6,469 bases of DNA. Origin: Candidatus Peregrinibacteria bacterium (lineage in GTDB: Bacteria > Patescibacteriota > Gracilibacteria > UM-FILTER-43-11). A program made the position numbers and the translations under genes. Location of the stretch: assembly GCA_030618315.1 (NCBI GenBank), contig JAUXDO010000065.1, positions 1-6,469 on the forward strand. The letters are read 5' to 3'. Shown one piece after another: positions 3,717-6,469 of the stretch. The notes below the pieces were generated by a model. That model had not been told where the DNA came from. It was given only the letters and a program-made list of their open reading frames with translations, and searched no databases. Each line of letters opens with the position of its first letter. Position 1 is the stretch's first letter.

Positions 3717-6469
3717 CTATCTCTTAATTTTAATAGTCACTTCATTAATATCAATAAATTCGTCTGGCTCTTTGATATCATCTTCGATAGAAGTAGTCAG
3801 AGTTTCGTTTTTGATGTAGTCACCAAATTTTTCGATAAGTGTTTTATCAATATTAATCAGAGCGATTTGGATGCGGTCATCGACTTTATAGTCTGCAGAT
3901 TTTCTGAGTTCCTGAATTTGACGTACAAGATCGCGGGCTTCTCCTTCCATTTCGAGCTCAGGTGTTATTTCAGTGTCTAAGGCGATTAATATTCCGGCTT
4001 CGGTTTCAATTTCGGCACCCTCTTTTCCAATGTATGCGATTTCCATTTCTTCCGGAGTCAGTTCAAAGTCGAGGACTTTGAGATTGCCGTTATCCAAACG
4101 TTCAAATTCACCTTTTTTGGCAGTTATAATGATATTCTGAACATCTTTACCATATTTTGGGCCAAGTAATTTGGCATCTGGTTTGGCAATAACTGTGGCT
4201 AAGTCTGATGGGTTATCGATAAATTCGATTTCCTTAACATTTAATTCCTCTTTGATGATTTCTATCTGGTCATCAAGAATCGACTTGTCGTATTGGTCAC
4301 CAAGTGCAACCTGAACTTTTGATAGTGGTTGACGTACTTTTAACTTCTTTTTAGCACGGGATGAAAGACCGAGGGATACGATAGTTTTTGTGGCGAACAT
4401 TTCTGCCTGTAGGCGAGAATCATTATTCTCGCCTTCGGCAGACGGATAACGAGTTAAATGAACTGATTCTTCTCCTGTCAGATTCCTATAAATTTCTTCA
4501 CTGATGAAAGGCATAAATGGAGCTGTAATCTGGCAGAGTTTTGTAAGAACGATATAGAGCGTCTGATAAGCCATCTTTTTATCTTCATCGTCCTCAGATT
4601 TCCAGAATCTGCGCCTGCTTCGCCTGATATACCAATTTGTAAGACTATCTACAAATGAATAAATGGCATTACTTGCTTTCTGAAGGTCATATCTTTCCAT
4701 CCACTTAATCTCAGTTTCAACTAATTCATTTAAAAGTGAGATGATCCAAAGATCTAATTTATTTGTTGATGTGAATGTTTTATTCCCCGTTGCGTCGCTT
4801 ACAGGAAGTCCTAATTTAGGATCCCATTTATCAATATTTGCGTAAGTTACAAAAAAGCTATATGAGTTCCAGATCGGCAATATAAAATTCCTTACAACAT
4901 CCGATACTCCTTTTTCGCTGAATCTCATATCATCCGCCTTAACAACAGGGGAGTTCATCAGGTAAAAACGCATGGCATCTGCGCCATATGTATCCATAAC
5001 TTTGCCCGGATCCGGGTAATTCTGCAGACGTTTACTCATTTTCATTCCGTCTTCCGCAAGAACAATTCCGTTTACGATGATATTTTTAAATGCAGGTTTA
5101 TCGAATAGGGAATTAGAAAGGACATGTAATGTATAAAACCATCCACGAGTTTGGTCTAAACCTTCCGCGATAAATTCTGCCGGGAAGTTGTTATCAAATC
5201 TTTCTTTATTTTCAAATGGATAATGAAGCTGTGCGTATGGCATTGCACCTGATTCAAACCAACAATCGAGTACTTCTGTAATCCTTTTATATTTTTTACC
5301 ATCTTTCTTAATTTCAATCTTATCAACAAAATGTTTATGCAAATCCTCGACTTTTTCGCCTGATAGCTCTTCAAGTTCTTTGATTGAACCTACAACAATT
5401 ACGTCTGATTCATCATTAACATTACGCCAGATAGGAAGTGGAGCGCCCCAATATCTGTTACGACTGATAGCCCAGTCACGAGCTCCCTCCAGCCATTTAC
5501 CAAAACGACCATTCTGAATATGATTCGGAGTCCAGTTGATTTCCTTATTGGTTTTCAGTAATTTTTCTTTCATTTCACTTACTTTTACAAACCATGTGGA
5601 AATCGGTCTGTAAATAAGAGGCGTGTCGCATCTCCAGCAGAATGGGTAGCTGTGATTGTAAGTCTCATGTTTTACTATCTTGTTTTCATCTTTGAGCTTT
5701 TTAATGATCAGAGGATTGGCTTCAAAAACGTCCATGCCATTATATTCTTCGACAAGTTCATTAAATTTACATTCAGCATCAAGCGGATAAACTGCTTCAA
5801 CTTCTAAAGTTTTTAATGTTGCCATATCGTCTTCACCAAATGGAGCCATATGCACTATTCCAGTACCGCTTTCTAGTGTTACAAAGTTACCGAGAGTTAC
5901 TGTAAATGCTTTTGGTTCCGGCTTATCTGCAAAATAAGGAAGCAGTGGTTTATATTTTTTACCTTCCATTTCTTTTCCAAGGAATTCTTCGATTACGTCA
6001 TATTCATCAGGGTTTTTGTAGTAACTTGAAACTCTGTCCAGAGCCATAATGTATATTTCTCCGTTTACATCTTTTATTTTCACATATGTAATTTCCGGTC
6101 CCATTGCAAGTGCTAAATTGCTTGGCAATGTCCATGGAGTGGTCGTCCATGCGAGTATATATGTACCCGGTTCATCTTCAAGTTCAAACTTAACTGTAAG
6201 AGCGGGATCCTGTTTATCCTGATAACCCTGATTTGTTTCGAAATTAGAAAGGGGAGTGGCACATCTTGGGCAGTATGGGACGACTTTGTGCCCTTCATAA
6301 ATCCTGTCTTTATCCCACAGGCTTTTAAATACCCACCAAATTGATTCCATATACTCCGGGTTCATCGTTTTATAGTCGTTTTCCATATCTATCCATCGCC
6401 CCATCCTTTCAACTACTTTTTTCCATTCTTCTGTGTAACGGAGAACAACTGAGCGACAGGATTCATTGA
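3717..6469 (-). CDS. ileS: Isoleucyl-tRNA synthetase, type 2 (eukaryote-like), 5' end beyond the window
   Basis: Class I synthetase that charges tRNA-Ile and edits valine. 916 codons plus a TAG stop are visible. The frame stays open to the right edge, and the residues upstream of Met at 6404 (CRSVVLRYTEEW before MGRWIDMENDYKTM) are conserved IleS sequence, so 6404 is not the start. The HIGH motif, about 110-130 residues further upstream, is outside. Visible in order: a CPRC zinc-type pair (6261-6272), editing-domain TTTPWTLPSNLA (near 6115-6150) and GTGIVHMAPFGEDD (near 5826-5867), a CWRC pair (near 5625-5643), ISRNRYWGAPLP, GLDQTRGWFYTLH, and KMSKR (5028-5042). The C-terminus has the anticodon-binding helices (ARDLVRQIQELRKSADYKV) and lacks the E. 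coli-type zinc-binding cysteines. This is the IleS2 architecture, the class that includes mupirocin-resistant enzymes. It may be co-transcribed with the downstream membrane genes. Confidence 0.97.
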   Translation of the reverse strand, partial: NESCRSVVLRYTEEWKKVVERMGRWIDMENDYKTMNPEYMESIWWVFKSLWDKDRIYEGHKVVPYCPRCATPLSNFETNQGYQDKQDPALTVKFELEDEPGTYILAWTTTPWTLPSNLALAMGPEITYVKIKDVNGEIYIMALDRVSSYYKNPDEYDVIEEFLGKEMEGKKYKPLLPYFADKPEPKAFTVTLGNFVTLESGTGIVHMAPFGEDDMATLKTLEVEAVYPLDAECKFNELVEEYNGMDVFEANPLIIKKLKDENKIVKHETYNHSYPFCWRCDTPLIYRPISTWFVKVSEMKEKLLKTNKEINWTPNHIQNGRFGKWLEGARDWAISRNRYWGAPLPIWRNVNDESDVIVVGSIKELEELSGEKVEDLHKHFVDKIEIKKDGKKYKRITEVLDCWFESGAMPYAQLHYPFENKERFDNNFPAEFIAEGLDQTRGWFYTLHVLSNSLFDKPAFKNIIVNGIVLAEDGMKMSKRLQNYPDPGKVMDTYGADAMRFYLMNSPVVKADDMRFSEKGVSDVVRNFILPIWNSYSFFVTYANIDKWDPKLGLPVSDATGNKTFTSTNKLDLWIISLLNELVETEIKWMERYDLQKASNAIYSFVDSLTNWYIRRSRRRFWKSEDDEDKKMAYQTLYIVLTKLCQITAPFMPFISEEIYRNLTGEESVHLTRYPSAEGENNDSRLQAEMFATKTIVSLGLSSRAKKKLKVRQPLSKVQVALGDQYDKSILDDQIEIIKEELNVKEIEFIDNPSDLATVIAKPDAKLLGPKYGKDVQNIIITAKKGEFERLDNGNLKVLDFELTPEEMEIAYIGKEGAEIETEAGILIALDTEITPELEMEGEARDLVRQIQELRKSADYKVDDRIQIALINIDKTLIEKFGDYIKNETLTTSIEDDIKEPDEFIDINEVTIKIKR

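Noticed and set aside
5156..6298. Minus-strand frames of 72 and 61 codons
   Set aside because: Both are out-of-frame shadows within ileS, whose conserved motifs run continuously through these regions.
3717..6404. ileS starting at the Met at 6404
   Set aside because: Conserved IleS sequence continues upstream in frame to the window edge and the HIGH motif has not yet appeared, so the true start lies outside.

Overview
The window looks like a piece of chromosome from a small-genome, AT-rich bacterium, most likely of the Patescibacteria/CPR type. This placement is an inference from recall, not a search. It rests on the short-loop AlaS variant, a eukaryote-like (type 2) IleS, a PilT-like ATPase beside an unknown small protein, start codons without Shine-Dalgarno sequences, and short intergenic repeats. 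The standard bacterial code fits: TAA, TAG and TGA all occur as stops, and no in-frame TGA interrupts the synthetases, so the TGA=Gly code of Gracilibacteria/Absconditabacteria is not indicated.

Layout. Positions 1-1047 (minus) hold the N-terminal 349 codons of alanyl-tRNA synthetase, which runs off the left edge. A 209-bp divergent intergenic region follows, with an 8-bp-period tandem repeat, a 32-bp-arm hairpin built from 7-bp units, and a good sigma70-type promoter pointing right. That promoter serves two plus-strand genes: an unrecognised 141-residue protein with two internal 39-residue repeats (1257-1682), and a PilT/GspE-family ATPase with several altered motif residues (1707-2801). A perfect 30-bp GC-rich palindrome with T-rich flanks (2821-2850) separates these from three minus-strand genes.

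Read in the direction of transcription (right to left), the minus-strand genes are isoleucyl-tRNA synthetase (3717 to beyond 6469, 5' end missing), a YvlD-type four-helix membrane protein of the 'phage holin family 4' (3249-3623), and a two-helix LapA/DUF1049-like membrane protein (2865-3062). The last two each have a plausible promoter of their own. The 186 bp between them are unusual: a near-consensus promoter lies at the centre of an imperfect inverted repeat, next to three exact copies of a 16-mer and a small hairpin.

The two synthetases are housekeeping genes. The most interesting parts are the repeat-protein/ATPase pair and the organised repeats in the two intergenic regions. No mobile element, CRISPR array, tRNA or rRNA was seen.
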